From: a virus
IMG/VR virus record: IMGVR_UViG_3300032331_000405
Location: 1-22,134 of that record
Length of the DNA stretch: 22,134 bases
Strand: one strand, 5' to 3'
Both the position numbers and the translations under genes were made by a program. A model generated the notes under the pieces. It made no database searches. It was given only the letters and a program-made list of their open reading frames with translations, and had not been told where the DNA came from. This document shows, one piece after another, positions 8,070 through 15,521 of the stretch (within the stretch, counting starts at the first letter, position 1; each line of letters starts with the position of its first letter).

Positions 8070-8926
8070 TGCCTGTTATTACAAATAGTTATTCATTTTC
8101 TTTTGCTGGAATTACATTTGGTGGTGTTGGTTCGCCTTATCAAATTTTATCTGTTGAAGGTTTAGAAGGATTGCCCGGAATTCGCAATCAAGATGATAAC
8201 CGAGGATATCAAGATGGTATGTTTTCAGGGCGTGATTTTCTTGGCGGTCGTACAATTTCAATTACATTTCAAACTTTTGCCACATCTGGTGGTAACTCTG
8301 CGCAAACTAATTTTAATTTAATTCAAGCAAAGTTACTACCACAAACATCTGGTACAACGCCTTTGTATTTCATTTTGCCGCCTTCGGGAGAACAGTTTGT
8401 AAATGCGCGTGTTCGTGTTTTGCGTACATCTGTTGACCCAAATTACACATACGGAATGATTACATCTCAAGTTGAGTTTTTTTGCCCTGACCCTAATTAT
8501 TACGACTCAACTCAACAAAGTGCATCATTATCTGTATCTGCGGCACCAGGGCGTACATATAATCGCACTTACAATCTTGTATATGGTTTTGGTTCATATA
8601 CAACGCTTACAAATGTGGTTAATGCTGGTTGGGCTACCACTTATCCAGTAATCACAATTACTGGTCCAATTACAAACCCAACGCTTGGAAATGTTACAAC
8701 AGGACAATATTTGAATTTGTCGGGTACTTTTACCAACACCGATACATTGGTGATTGATACTCAAAACCGACTTATTACAAAAAATGGAGTATCTGCTAGA
8801 AATTTACTTTCAACAGGTACTTGGTTTGCCGCACCAGCAGGAACTTCGCAGTACTATTTGACAGGTTCTACAACCACCGCAGGACTCACTACCGCTACCG
8901 TTACATGGTACAATGCTTACATTTAG
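8069..8926 (+). CDS. Distal tail protein (Dit-like)
   Basis: 285 residues, starting in a TAATG overlap with the tape measure gene. The order tape measure then this gene is that of Dit in siphoviruses. The N-terminal half has the siphovirus tail component pattern: SYSFSFAGITFG, a GRDFLGGRTISITFQ strand with a following helix (NFNLIQAKLLPQT), then PLYFILPPSGEQFVNARVRVL and VEFFCPDPNYYDS. The second half is a beta-sandwich (TYPVITITGPITNPTLGNVTTGQYLNLSG), like the galectin-like domain of Dit. It would form the hexameric ring joining the tail tube to the tip proteins. Confidence 0.72.
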   Translation: MPVITNSYSFSFAGITFGGVGSPYQILSVEGLEGLPGIRNQDDNRGYQDGMFSGRDFLGGRTISITFQTFATSGGNSAQTNFNLIQAKLLPQTSGTTPLYFILPPSGEQFVNARVRVLRTSVDPNYTYGMITSQVEFFCPDPNYYDSTQQSASLSVSAAPGRTYNRTYNLVYGFGSYTTLTNVVNAGWATTYPVITITGPITNPTLGNVTTGQYLNLSGTFTNTDTLVIDTQNRLITKNGVSARNLLSTGTWFAAPAGTSQYYLTGSTTTAGLTTATVTWYNAYI

Positions 8927-8935
8927 GAGAAAATA

Positions 8936-9982
8936 ATGGCATTACGCACACCACCGAGTTGGTTACAAAACGGTTCTCACCCTGCCGAAAATGACCGCCT
9001 ATCTATGCAAGCAATTATTGGCTCATCAGGAATTATTGGTTCTTCATCTCTTGCGGTTACACAAGCAGCAACACCTGCTATGGCGGTACAAGTTGCGGCT
9101 GGTTGGGGTGCGGTGGTTGGTGATTACACAACAAATATGGGTGTATATCAATTTTACAATGATGCGGCAACGCAACTTACAGTTACAACTGCAAACCCTT
9201 CAAACCCTAGAATTGACCGCGTTGTTGTAACAATTTTAGATGCTTATTACACAGGTTCATCAAATACGGTTACTTTTCAAGTTATTGCTGGAACACCTGC
9301 TGGTTCTCCAGTAGCGCCTTCAACGCCTCAAAACTCAATTTCATTAGCAACTATTGCGGTTGCCGCTGGCGCAACTTCAATTACAAACGCAAACATTACA
9401 GATACACGAACAAATATAACTACAAATCTACCTGTTGGAGATTTAACAGAAGTTCAAGGCGGAACAGGTATTTCTGTTGCTTCTGGTACTGGTCCAATTC
9501 CTATTGTTTCAACAGATGCTACGGTTATGGTTGGTTATGCCACTACTGCTACTGCTGGCGGAACAACAGTATTAACTGCCGCAAGCACTTCAACTCAATT
9601 TTTTACAGGTACTTTAACTCAAACAATTACTTTACCTGTTGTTTCAACTTTAGTATTAGGTGAAGTATTTGTAATTCATAATAATAGTACAGGCGCACTT
9701 ACAGTTAATTCATCAGGCGGAAACTTAGTAATAACAATTCCTGCTGGTAACACTTATTTACTTACCTGTATTTTAACCACAGGAACTTCTGCCGCTTCAT
9801 GGGATGCCGACTTTACTGGTTCATCAACTATTACTGGTACAGGTGCAAATGTATTGGCTGATAGCCCAACATTAACTGGAACTGTTACATTAGGCTCAGT
9901 AGCAAATCTTACGCAAACAGGCACAAATAGTGTAGGCTCTATTACAGATAATATCTTTATTGACTTGATGGGAGCATGGTAA
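8936..9982 (+). CDS. Tail tip / receptor-binding-region protein
   Basis: 348 residues, ATG at 8936 after TTAGGAGAAAATA. The N-terminal domain (PPSWLQNGSHPAENDRLSMQAI, AAGWGAVVGDYTTNMGVYQFYND, NPSNPRIDRVVVTILDAYYTG, then an ITDTRTNIT motif) is a baseplate/tail-fibre attachment pattern often seen in actinophage minor tail proteins. The rest is Thr/Gly/Ser-rich beta repeats, the C-terminal part suggesting a shaft or binding domain. It lies between Dit and the Gly-rich protein, so it probably contributes to the tail tip. Exact receptor-binding function is inference. Confidence 0.65.
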   Translation: MALRTPPSWLQNGSHPAENDRLSMQAIIGSSGIIGSSSLAVTQAATPAMAVQVAAGWGAVVGDYTTNMGVYQFYNDAATQLTVTTANPSNPRIDRVVVTILDAYYTGSSNTVTFQVIAGTPAGSPVAPSTPQNSISLATIAVAAGATSITNANITDTRTNITTNLPVGDLTEVQGGTGISVASGTGPIPIVSTDATVMVGYATTATAGGTTVLTAASTSTQFFTGTLTQTITLPVVSTLVLGEVFVIHNNSTGALTVNSSGGNLVITIPAGNTYLLTCILTTGTSAASWDADFTGSSTITGTGANVLADSPTLTGTVTLGSVANLTQTGTNSVGSITDNIFIDLMGAW

Positions 9983-10300
9983 ATGGCGGCAACACCAAAA
10001 CCTTTATTTAGAGGCGCGGCAACATTAACAACCACAACGGTTCTTTACACAGTTCCAGCCTCAACTACTACTGTTGTTAGCAATATTGCAATTACAAATA
10101 CTGCCGCTTCTGCTGCAACATTTACTCTTGGTATGGGTACTGCTGGTTCAAATACTGCTTTACACACAACAAGCAATATTGCAGCAAACTCAACTATTTA
10201 CATTGACTTAAAACAAGCACTAACCACTACGCAAACAATTACAGGTGGCGCAAGTGCGGTTACAGTTTCATTCCACATTTCAGGCGTAGAAATCGTATAA
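9983..10300 (+). CDS. Small beta-rich tail accessory protein
   Basis: 105 residues; its ATG touches the stop of the previous gene. It is Thr/Ala-rich and reads as alternating beta strands (TTTTVLYTVPASTTTVVSNIAITNT pattern, AATFTLGMG, NSTIYIDLKQAL, AVTVSFHISGVEIV), a jelly-roll-like layout used by small phage tail-tip or decoration proteins. The last strand ends the protein, so it is complete. Placed in the tail-tip operon. No specific family recognised. Confidence 0.65.
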   Translation: MAATPKPLFRGAATLTTTTVLYTVPASTTTVVSNIAITNTAASAATFTLGMGTAGSNTALHTTSNIAANSTIYIDLKQALTTTQTITGGASAVTVSFHISGVEIV

Positions 10301-10311
10301 GGAGATTTATT

Positions 10312-11160
10312 ATGGGTTCATCTACTGTACCTGCCGCTGGTGGTGGCGTAAATGTTTTTTCACAGACATTTACTGCTACTGCTAACTGGACTGCACCTGC
10401 TAACACAAACGCAGTTGATTGTTTACTTGTTGGCGCAGGTGGCGGTGGCGGTGGAAGTTCTAACGACCTTCGCGCAGGTGGCGGTGGCGGTGGCGGTGGA
10501 GTATTAAAACAAAGTGTTGCAGTTACTCCCGGAAGTACTTATTCAGTTTCAATTGGAACTGCTGGAACTGCTGGCGGTGTTAACAATGCTGGCGGAACTG
10601 GCGGTAATACTGCATTTGGAGCGTTACTAACCGCTGCTGGTGGTGGCGGTGGCGGAATGTTTGCAGCGAATGTTGCTGGAGTTGCAGGGGGTAACGGCGG
10701 TTCTGGCGGCGGAATGGGCGGTATGGGTTTTGGTGGTGGCGGTGGTGGTGCTGGTGGCGCTGCTATCAATACTTGGGCGTATTACAATACAACTTATGCT
10801 TCCACAATGTCTCAATGGTTTTCAAATATATCAGGACTTAGCGCAGGTCGCGGTAATCAAGGCGGTGCTGGCGGAATGGGCGGTATGTTAAATGGAACAA
10901 CCGCAACAGCCGTAGTTACATCTGGTGTTGGCGGAGTAGGTTTATTTGGTTATGGCGGTGGCGGTTCAGGCGGTTCTAGAGGTGATTCAGACTATACAAT
11001 TGGTGCAGCCTCTTCAGGTGGTGGTTTTGGTGGTAAGGCTGGCGCTGGTTCTGCTGCAAACTCATATGGCGGTGGTGGCGGTGGTGGTGGCGCTGGTGGT
11101 TCAGCAGCAGCAGGTGGAGCAGGTTTTCAAGGTTACGCAGTATTAACTTGGAGTGCATAA
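10312..11160 (+). CDS. Glycine-rich tail-tip protein (adhesin-like)
   Basis: 282 residues, ATG at 10312 after AAGGAGAT. After an N-terminal strand (VFSQTFTATANWTAPANTNAVDCLLVGAGGGGGG) that matches the start of glycine-rich-domain phage proteins, the chain is dominated by runs of Gly (GGGGGGG, GGSGGGMGGMG, GGGGGGGAGG). Such runs can pack as polyglycine II helices, as in the receptor-binding tip (gp38-type) of some T-even-like phages, with the turns between them forming variable contact loops. The last strand (FQGYAVLTWSA) closes the domain. Base composition here is far more G-rich than its neighbours because of the GGT/GGC runs. It is probably exposed at the tail tip and involved in host recognition, by analogy only. 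Confidence 0.7.
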   Translation: MGSSTVPAAGGGVNVFSQTFTATANWTAPANTNAVDCLLVGAGGGGGGSSNDLRAGGGGGGGGVLKQSVAVTPGSTYSVSIGTAGTAGGVNNAGGTGGNTAFGALLTAAGGGGGGMFAANVAGVAGGNGGSGGGMGGMGFGGGGGGAGGAAINTWAYYNTTYASTMSQWFSNISGLSAGRGNQGGAGGMGGMLNGTTATAVVTSGVGGVGLFGYGGGGSGGSRGDSDYTIGAASSGGGFGGKAGAGSAANSYGGGGGGGGAGGSAAAGGAGFQGYAVLTWSA

Positions 11161-11427
11161 ATGATAAATGTCGCGTTTATTAAAAATAACATTGCAATGG
11201 ATATTTTGGTATTTGACGAAACCAAAGACAATGCTGAATTGATTGCTTCATTGGTTCAAGCAAATGGATATGACACTGCTATTGCATTAGATAATCCTTT
11301 AACACCACGGTATTCTACTTGGGACGGTAAAAAGTTTGTAGATACTCACCCAAAAGTATTGCATGAATTAGGAGTAAGATATTATGTTGAAGGCGATAAT
11401 CAAATTCACGAACCTGCTGGGGAATAA
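11161..11427 (+). CDS. Hypothetical tail-region protein (88 aa)
   Basis: The ATG at 11161 follows the stop of the Gly-rich gene directly. The product begins MINVAFIKNNIAMDILVFDETKDN, with an alpha/beta pattern, and includes TPRYSTWDGKKFVDTHPKVLHELG. No family recognised. It overlaps the next gene by 44 bases; a GGAG at 11371-11374 inside it serves that next gene. Coupled with tail-tip genes, so perhaps a tail accessory or assembly factor; the function is not visible. Confidence 0.65.
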   Translation: MINVAFIKNNIAMDILVFDETKDNAELIASLVQANGYDTAIALDNPLTPRYSTWDGKKFVDTHPKVLHELGVRYYVEGDNQIHEPAGE

Positions 11428-12079
11428 TTACCCTATAGATAAACCAGTTCCTGCAAGCAAATTTATTCCAGATTGGTATAAAAACACTCAGTCGTATGTA
11501 GGTAATGAAAAAAAACCTAGTGGGCAAGGTGGGCAAAGCGGAACAATAAAAAGATGCATACCTGTTTTTGATGCAATTACCGCTGGGTATATTATTACTT
11601 TACCTTGTGATGTTTATGTATCACAAAAAGATGGCGCGCCTTATTATGAGTGGAGTTCATTAGACGCTATTTCATTTCACCCAATTGAACAAGCCCCTGA
11701 ACACCCAAATAAAAATGGTTTTTCTTATCCTAAATTTATGAACCCTTGGGGAATTAAAACACCCAAAGGTTACTCGGTTTTATTTTTGCAACCAGTTCAT
11801 CGTGAGTCTGTTTTTAAGATTTTGGAAGGCGTTGTTGATACCGATAATTATACGGCGCCAGTTAATTTTCCATTTGTTTTAACTGATGTAACTTTTGAAG
11901 GACTAATACCTGCTGGAACTCCAATTGCTCAAGTCATTCCTTTTAAGCGTGAGTCATGGGCAATGAAAATTGGTTCTAAAAAAGATTATACAGAACAAAA
12001 AACAGTTACATTGAAAATTACAACCAAATTTTTTGACGCTTACAAAACAATGTTTTGGCAACGCAAGGAATACAAATAA
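11384..12079 (+). CDS. Conserved hypothetical phage protein, IPxWYK family
   Basis: 231 residues from the ATG at 11384, preceded by TTAGGAGTAAGATATT. The overlap with the previous gene is 44 bases. Distinct motifs are PVPASKFIPDWYK near the N-terminus, TIKRCIPVFDAITAGYIITLPCDVYV in the middle, FMNPWGIKTPKGYSVLFLQP, and GTPIAQVIPFKRESW near the C-terminus. I recall related uncharacterised proteins in tail modules and other phage contexts (possibly the DUF6065 group), but I cannot confirm this. It is a soluble alpha/beta protein without signal peptide. It ends in a TAATG overlap with the Gp37-like gene, so is part of the tail operon. Confidence 0.7.
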   Translation: MLKAIIKFTNLLGNNYPIDKPVPASKFIPDWYKNTQSYVGNEKKPSGQGGQSGTIKRCIPVFDAITAGYIITLPCDVYVSQKDGAPYYEWSSLDAISFHPIEQAPEHPNKNGFSYPKFMNPWGIKTPKGYSVLFLQPVHRESVFKILEGVVDTDNYTAPVNFPFVLTDVTFEGLIPAGTPIAQVIPFKRESWAMKIGSKKDYTEQKTVTLKITTKFFDAYKTMFWQRKEYK

Positions 12080-13200
12080 TGGCAACTTCATACCGATATC
12101 TGTTTGCAGATTTGCTAACCAACACAATTATTGGTGAGTTATCTTTAACTGGCGTATCATTTGGTTCTCAACTTAATCAAGCAGGTTCATTTCAAGGTCA
12201 TATTCTTTTATCAGGTGTTAATTCAACGGCATTTAATGTTACAAATTCAACCATTCCTTCTAAATGCGCAGTATATGTAGATAGAGATGGCGTATTGGTT
12301 TGGGGCGGTATTATTTGGAACCGCAGTTATCAATCTTCAAATCAAACTCTTACAATTAACGCTAGAGAATTTGAGTCTTATTTTGAAAAGCGCAGAATTA
12401 CCTCAGACCAAGTATTTACCAATATTGACCAATTAACGATTGCGCAAAATTTAGTTTCATTAGCGCAAGGTGTTCCATATGGCAATATTGGCGTACAAGT
12501 AGGCGTGGAAACTTCTGGCGTGTTGGTATCTAAAACTTATTATGGATATGAAAAGAAAACTTATTACTCTGCATTACAAGATTTATCTCGCGCTGAAAAT
12601 GGATTTGATTTCAATATAGATGTGGCATATGACGGTTCTGGTGCGCCTACAAAAACACTTAATTTAGGTTACCCAAGAATTGGAACAACATATTCTTCAA
12701 CTAATCCAAGCGCATTATTATTTGAGTTTCCTGCTGGAAATGTTGTTGAATATGAATATCCAGAAGATGGTTCATTAGTTGCTAACACTTTATATGCTTT
12801 AGGTGCTGGTTCTAATGAAGGTAAATTGTCCGCAACATATCAAAATACAACTTATTTAACTAATGGTTGGGCTTTATATGAAGAACAAGCAAACTATTCA
12901 GATGTTACAGATGCCACTTATCTTGCTCAATTAGCACAAGGACAAGTTATTGCTTCTTCTTATCCACCAACAGTAATTAAACTTGTTGTACCTGCGTATG
13001 TAAGTCCTACATACGGTACATATTCAATTGGTGATAGTGCAAGATTACGCATTACAGATGAGCGTTTTCCTTCAACTGGTGTAGGTACTGCGGTTCAGGC
13101 TGGTTTAGATGCGGTTTATCGCATTGTAGGAATTGAAGTTCAGCCCGGTGAAAATGGTCCAGAGCGTGTAACATTAACTTTAACAACCACATCAAACTAG
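12079..13200 (+). CDS. ReqiPepy6 Gp37-like minor tail protein (tip/hub)
   Basis: 373 residues from the ATG at 12079 (TAATG overlap, AAGGAA upstream); an extension to a TTG at 12055 is unneeded. The beginning (YRYLFADLLTNTIIGELSLTGVSFGSQLNQAGSFQGHILLSG), the CAVYVDRDGVLVWGGIIWNRSY strand pair and the INAREFESYFEKRRITSD segment match Gp37-like tail proteins of actinophages, a hub-like fold related to the gp27/Tal family that plugs the tail end. The C-terminus (YSIGDSARLRITDERFP, VYRIVGIEVQPGENGPERVTLTL) is also typical. It would sit beneath Dit. The family call is one of the better host hints in the window. Confidence 0.75.
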   Translation: MATSYRYLFADLLTNTIIGELSLTGVSFGSQLNQAGSFQGHILLSGVNSTAFNVTNSTIPSKCAVYVDRDGVLVWGGIIWNRSYQSSNQTLTINAREFESYFEKRRITSDQVFTNIDQLTIAQNLVSLAQGVPYGNIGVQVGVETSGVLVSKTYYGYEKKTYYSALQDLSRAENGFDFNIDVAYDGSGAPTKTLNLGYPRIGTTYSSTNPSALLFEFPAGNVVEYEYPEDGSLVANTLYALGAGSNEGKLSATYQNTTYLTNGWALYEEQANYSDVTDATYLAQLAQGQVIASSYPPTVIKLVVPAYVSPTYGTYSIGDSARLRITDERFPSTGVGTAVQAGLDAVYRIVGIEVQPGENGPERVTLTLTTTSN

Positions 13201-13206
13201 GAAATC

Positions 13207-13422
13207 ATGGCATATATTAATCAACCACCTGAGTTAAGAGTCCTTTTTTCCGACCTTGACCGCAGATTGCGTTTGCTTGAAACTGCTACCAGATTTACAT
13301 TTCCTAATGTAACATCAGACCCTAGCAATCCGCGCAAAGGTGATGCTTGGTTGAATATAACAACCAACCAAGCCAAAATCGTAGATGCAAACGGAACTGT
13401 ACGCATACTGACTTGGACATAA
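13207..13422 (+). CDS. Small tail-region protein (71 aa)
   Basis: ATG at 13207 with AGGAAATC upstream. The product has a charged helix (PELRVLFSDLDRRLRLLETATRFTFPNV) followed by a beta part (DPSNPRKGDAWLNITTNQAKIVDANGTVRILTW). The PRKGDAWLN..TNQAKIVDANGTVRI pattern is like the short head-binding or attachment units seen at the ends of minor tail proteins. It follows the Gp37-like gene and precedes the lysis genes. A structural role is inferred from order; no named family. Confidence 0.65.
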   Translation: MAYINQPPELRVLFSDLDRRLRLLETATRFTFPNVTSDPSNPRKGDAWLNITTNQAKIVDANGTVRILTWT

Positions 13423-13423
13423 A

Positions 13424-13642
13424 ATGAGTGTTAATGAATGGATAGGTTTTGCCGTAGGTGTATCAACACTTGTTGGCGCCGTTGCTATTGGAATACGGCA
13501 TCTTGTTAAATCCTATCTTGCTGAATTAAAACCCAATGGCGGTTCAAGTTTGCGTGACGAACAAAATAGGCAGGGCGACACAATTAAACGCTTAGAAAAT
13601 CGCATTGATGAAATTTATCTGTTGCTTATTAGTCGCAATTAG
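13424..13642 (+). CDS. Membrane protein with coiled coil (holin-associated candidate)
   Basis: 72 residues. A single membrane helix lies at about 5-25 (WIGFAVGVSTLVGAVAIGIRHLV), followed by a short linker and a C-terminal charged coiled coil (LRDEQNRQGDTIKRLENRIDEIYLLL). Small one-helix plus coiled-coil proteins of this form (XhlA-like or holin-associated) are common in phage lysis cassettes. It starts two bases after the previous stop, and its 3' end overlaps the lipoprotein gene by 35 bases. It probably acts in the cytoplasmic membrane with the holin; the exact role is inferred. Confidence 0.68.
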   Translation: MSVNEWIGFAVGVSTLVGAVAIGIRHLVKSYLAELKPNGGSSLRDEQNRQGDTIKRLENRIDEIYLLLISRN

Positions 13643-13793
13643 TTTAACTGGTTGTGGTTATCAAGGTTATACAAGATACCCTTGCCAAGAGTTTGAAAAC
13701 TGGACAAAAGCAGAATGTAATCCGCCACAATGCGAGGCGGTTGGACAATGTACAAAGGACTTATTACCAAATGTGGACACGCAAAATGGGTAA
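13608..13793 (+). CDS. Cys-rich lipoprotein in lysis cassette
   Basis: 61 residues from the ATG at 13608. The first residues form a signal peptide with lipobox: KFICCLLVAISLTGC, cysteine at 16. The mature part is short and cysteine-rich (YPCQEFENWTKAECNPPQCEAVGQCTKDLLPN, six-residue spacing features with C26, C37, C42, C48). Small lipoproteins with YPCQxxxNWxxxxCxPPxC are, to my recollection, frequent in aquatic phages near lysis genes. It is nested: its 5' end overlaps the preceding membrane protein by 35 bases and its 3' end overlaps the start of the next holin candidate by 23 bases. An Rz1-like outer-membrane spanin would be expected only in a diderm host, so a membrane-anchored role is also possible. 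No strong ribosome binding site is seen. Confidence 0.6.
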   Translation: MKFICCLLVAISLTGCGYQGYTRYPCQEFENWTKAECNPPQCEAVGQCTKDLLPNVDTQNG

Positions 13794-14064
13794 AAAATTT
13801 ACCCCAGAAGAATTACACGCACGCTTAATTGTAACAATAGGTATTTTGTTGGCGGTTGTGTTTGCTGGTTCTGTATTTGCCATGCTTTATGCTTTGGTGT
13901 TTGTAACACAACCTTTAGCACAAGCACCAAATGATGCCGCATTTATTGACCTTGTATCTACTTTATGCGTATTTCTTACTGGTACGCTTTCAGGCATACT
14001 TTCAGCAAACGGACTAAAATCTAAACCAAAACCACAAGAAGGAGTGCAAGATGAGTCTAAATAA
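13771..14064 (+). CDS. Holin candidate (two membrane helices)
   Basis: 97 residues from the ATG at 13771, preceded by AAAGGACTTATTACCAA (AAAGGA, 11 bases away). An upstream in-frame start at 13654 would overlap most of the lipoprotein and give a basic stretch without meaning. Two hydrophobic helices are seen: LIVTIGILLAVVFAGSVFAMLYALVFV and, after a short loop, FIDLVSTLCVFLTGTLSGILSANGL; the C-terminus is charged (KSKPKPQEGVQDESK). This is the class II holin arrangement. The gene overlaps the endolysin by 14 bases, as usual for holin-lysin pairs. Confidence 0.7.
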   Translation: MWTRKMGKKFTPEELHARLIVTIGILLAVVFAGSVFAMLYALVFVTQPLAQAPNDAAFIDLVSTLCVFLTGTLSGILSANGLKSKPKPQEGVQDESK

Positions 14065-14518
14065 AGTAATTGAATTATGTGAAGCATCTATTGGTTATAC
14101 CGAAGGTACAAATAACGATACAACATTTGGTAAATGGTTCGGGCTTAATAATCAACCTTGGTGTGCAATGTCTGCATCTAAGATGTATTTTGACGCTGGT
14201 ATTATTAAATCAGTTGCTAACACAAGAAAAGGTTATGCATCTTGTGATGCGTGGTTAAAGTATTTAACAAAAAACAATCAACTTGTGCCGCTAGGTCAAG
14301 CCAAAAGAGGCGACCTTGTGTTTTTTCAATTTGATGAAGATGCGCAACCAGACCATGTGGGAATTATTAAATATCACAACACAACATTAAAATATCTTCA
14401 AGTATTTGAAGGTAACACTTCAAGCGGTAAATCAGGTAGTCAATCAAATGGAGATGGTTACTATTTGAAAAAGCGTGATTACAAAACAATCATGGCAATT
14501 GCCAGACCAAAGGAGTAA
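14051..14518 (+). CDS. CHAP-domain endolysin
   Basis: 155 residues, ATG at 14051 after AGAAGGAGTGCAAG. It is a CHAP (NlpC/P60-like) cysteine peptidase/amidase that cleaves peptidoglycan. The catalytic cysteine is C38 in NQPWCAMSASK, the histidine H102 in QPDHVGIIKYH, and E120 in VFEGNTSSGKSGSQSNGDG is a fitting third residue. The RGDLVFFQF strand is typical. No separate cell-wall binding domain is present and no signal peptide, so it needs a holin. The next gene is a second holin candidate. The domain assignment is secure; amidase versus endopeptidase cannot be told by eye. Confidence 0.88.
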   Translation: MSLNKVIELCEASIGYTEGTNNDTTFGKWFGLNNQPWCAMSASKMYFDAGIIKSVANTRKGYASCDAWLKYLTKNNQLVPLGQAKRGDLVFFQFDEDAQPDHVGIIKYHNTTLKYLQVFEGNTSSGKSGSQSNGDGYYLKKRDYKTIMAIARPKE

Positions 14519-14520
14519 AA

Positions 14521-14763
14521 ATGGAAAAGAAGCACCTTGAAATGATTAAGTCTGCATTACGCCACTTTGCAGTAACTGCTATTGCGTTATATGCGGCTGG
14601 TGTAACAGATATTGAAGCACTTGCGTTTGCTACTGCCGCGGCGGTTGTTGGACCTGCTATTCGCGGTATTGACAAAAATGACCCTTCATTTGGGCTAGTT
14701 GCGGATACTGTAGAAAATGCAATAATTGCTGCTGCTAGCAAGAACAAGAAAAAAACTAAATAA
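14521..14763 (+). CDS. Holin-like small membrane protein
   Basis: 80 residues, ATG at 14521 after AAAGGAGTAAAA. The pattern (MIKSALRHFAVTAIALYAAGVTD, then ALAFATAAAVVGPAIRGIDKNDPSFGLVADTVENAII) is two short hydrophobic stretches with a basic tail (SKNKKKTK). Proteins with an ALRHFAVTAIALYAAGVTD and VVGPAIRGIDKNDPSFG pattern recur after lysins in actinophages, where they are annotated as holins. With the 13771 gene this gives two membrane lysis candidates; which is the pore-former is not known. Confidence 0.7.
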   Translation: MEKKHLEMIKSALRHFAVTAIALYAAGVTDIEALAFATAAAVVGPAIRGIDKNDPSFGLVADTVENAIIAAASKNKKKTK

Positions 14764-14769
14764 CGCTTT

Positions 14770-14808
14770 GACTAGGCGGTTGTATTGGGGAAGTTCAACC
14801 GCCTAGTC
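14770..14808 (+). terminator. Perfect 13-bp hairpin after lysis cassette
   Basis: GACTAGGCGGTTG (14770-14782) pairs exactly with CAACCGCCTAGTC (14796-14808), loop 13 bases. There is no T-run after it, so termination by itself is not certain. The core TAGGCGGTT/AACCGCCTA recurs in the 21402-21462 hairpin. Confidence 0.65.
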
Positions 14809-14820
14809 ACAGGTATTCAT

Positions 14821-15213
14821 ATGGATATTGAAGGCAGATTTCACATTAAATACACCATCACAAATGAGTGCTGGTTATGGAACGCATCTAAATTACAAAG
14901 CGGATACGGTTTATTTACCGATGAAACTGGTAAAACAATTACCGCACACAGATGGTCTTATCAACACTTCAAAGGTGCAATTCCACAAGGTTTAATAATT
15001 GACCACATATGCCGTAACCCCAGTTGTGTCAATCCAAAACACTTACAGGCAATAACTCAATCAAATAATATAAAGAGAAGTTTGCTTGTAAAAGCAAGAA
15101 GCGCCAGAACCCATTGCAAACACGGTCATGAATTTACGCCACAAAACACTCGATATGTGAAAGGTCAGCGTGGGCGTAGATGCGCCACTTGTGCCAAAAT
15201 AAGTAAAGGCTAA
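14821..15213 (+). CDS. HNH homing-type endonuclease
   Basis: 130 residues from the ATG at 14821 (AGG seven bases before); an earlier TTG at 14785 lies in the hairpin loop. The HNH core is clear: ECWLWNASKLQSGYGLF, AHRWSYQ with H43, GLIIDHICRNPSCVNPKHLQAIT with D61-H62, N71 and H74, and N83 in QSNNIKR. A C-terminal zinc knuckle (HCKHGHEFTPQNTRY ... RRCATCAK) resembles the AP2/HNH tail found in free-standing homing endonucleases. It would nick or cut DNA and can spread as a mobile gene. It lies between the lysis cassette hairpin and the small HTH gene with no other obvious operon link. Confidence 0.85.
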   Translation: MDIEGRFHIKYTITNECWLWNASKLQSGYGLFTDETGKTITAHRWSYQHFKGAIPQGLIIDHICRNPSCVNPKHLQAITQSNNIKRSLLVKARSARTHCKHGHEFTPQNTRYVKGQRGRRCATCAKISKG

Positions 15214-15232
15214 TTTGCGGTTTCTTATACGA

Positions 15233-15260
15233 GCAACATACTTTTGTGTGTATGATTTGC
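15233..15260 (+). promoter_or_regulatory. Inverted repeat upstream of the small HTH gene
   Basis: GCAACATAC (15233-15241) pairs with GTATG (15250-15254) and TTGC (15257-15260), with a two-base bulge. It ends 21 bases before the ATG at 15282. It contains TATGAT (15251-15256), which resembles a -10 box, though no good -35 is visible. It could be an operator or mRNA leader hairpin. Confidence 0.35.
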
Positions 15261-15281
15261 TTAACGAGAAAGGTGGCAATT

Positions 15282-15521
15282 ATGGGCTTGGCAGATAAGT
15301 TAGAAGAGGCAAACAAGAATAAGAAACCATCAAACTGGTGTCCGTACCAATATATGTATGACAATTTAACGCCAGAAAATCAAAAGGCATTAGATGATGC
15401 GTGGGCAAAAGGTTTATCTGCAAATGTTATTTTAAGTGCGCTTAGGTCGGAAGGTATTAAAAGCAGTAATGAAGCAATACGAGCGCATAAAAGTGGTGTT
15501 TGTAAATGTCTCAAAAAATAA
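15282..15521 (+). CDS. Small HTH-like DNA-binding protein (79 aa)
   Basis: ATG at 15282 with AGAAAGG upstream; a longer start at 15246 would begin in the inverted repeat. The product runs MGLADKLEEANKNKKPSNWCPYQYMYDNLTPENQKALDDAW in a first helical part, then a helix-turn-helix-like second part (LSANVILSALRSEGIKSSNEAIRAHKSGVCKC). The closing HxxGxCxC pattern matches a set of small actinophage DNA-binding proteins. It may regulate early genes. The stop overlaps the start of the next gene (ATG at 15506). Role unproven; the family resemblance is moderate. Confidence 0.62.
   Translation: MGLADKLEEANKNKKPSNWCPYQYMYDNLTPENQKALDDAWAKGLSANVILSALRSEGIKSSNEAIRAHKSGVCKCLKK

Noticed and set aside
10539-10815. 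Pro-rich and His/Thr-rich open frames opposite the Gly-rich gene
   Set aside because: Shadows caused by GGT/GGC runs; no ribosome binding sites.
10430-11110. Tandem repeats resembling a CRISPR or satellite array
   Set aside because: Irregular Gly codon runs in frame with a coding gene; no fixed spacer or repeat unit.
13654-13770. Longer start for the holin candidate
   Set aside because: Covers the lipoprotein gene in another frame and gives a basic non-membrane stretch; ATG 13771 has AAAGGA upstream.
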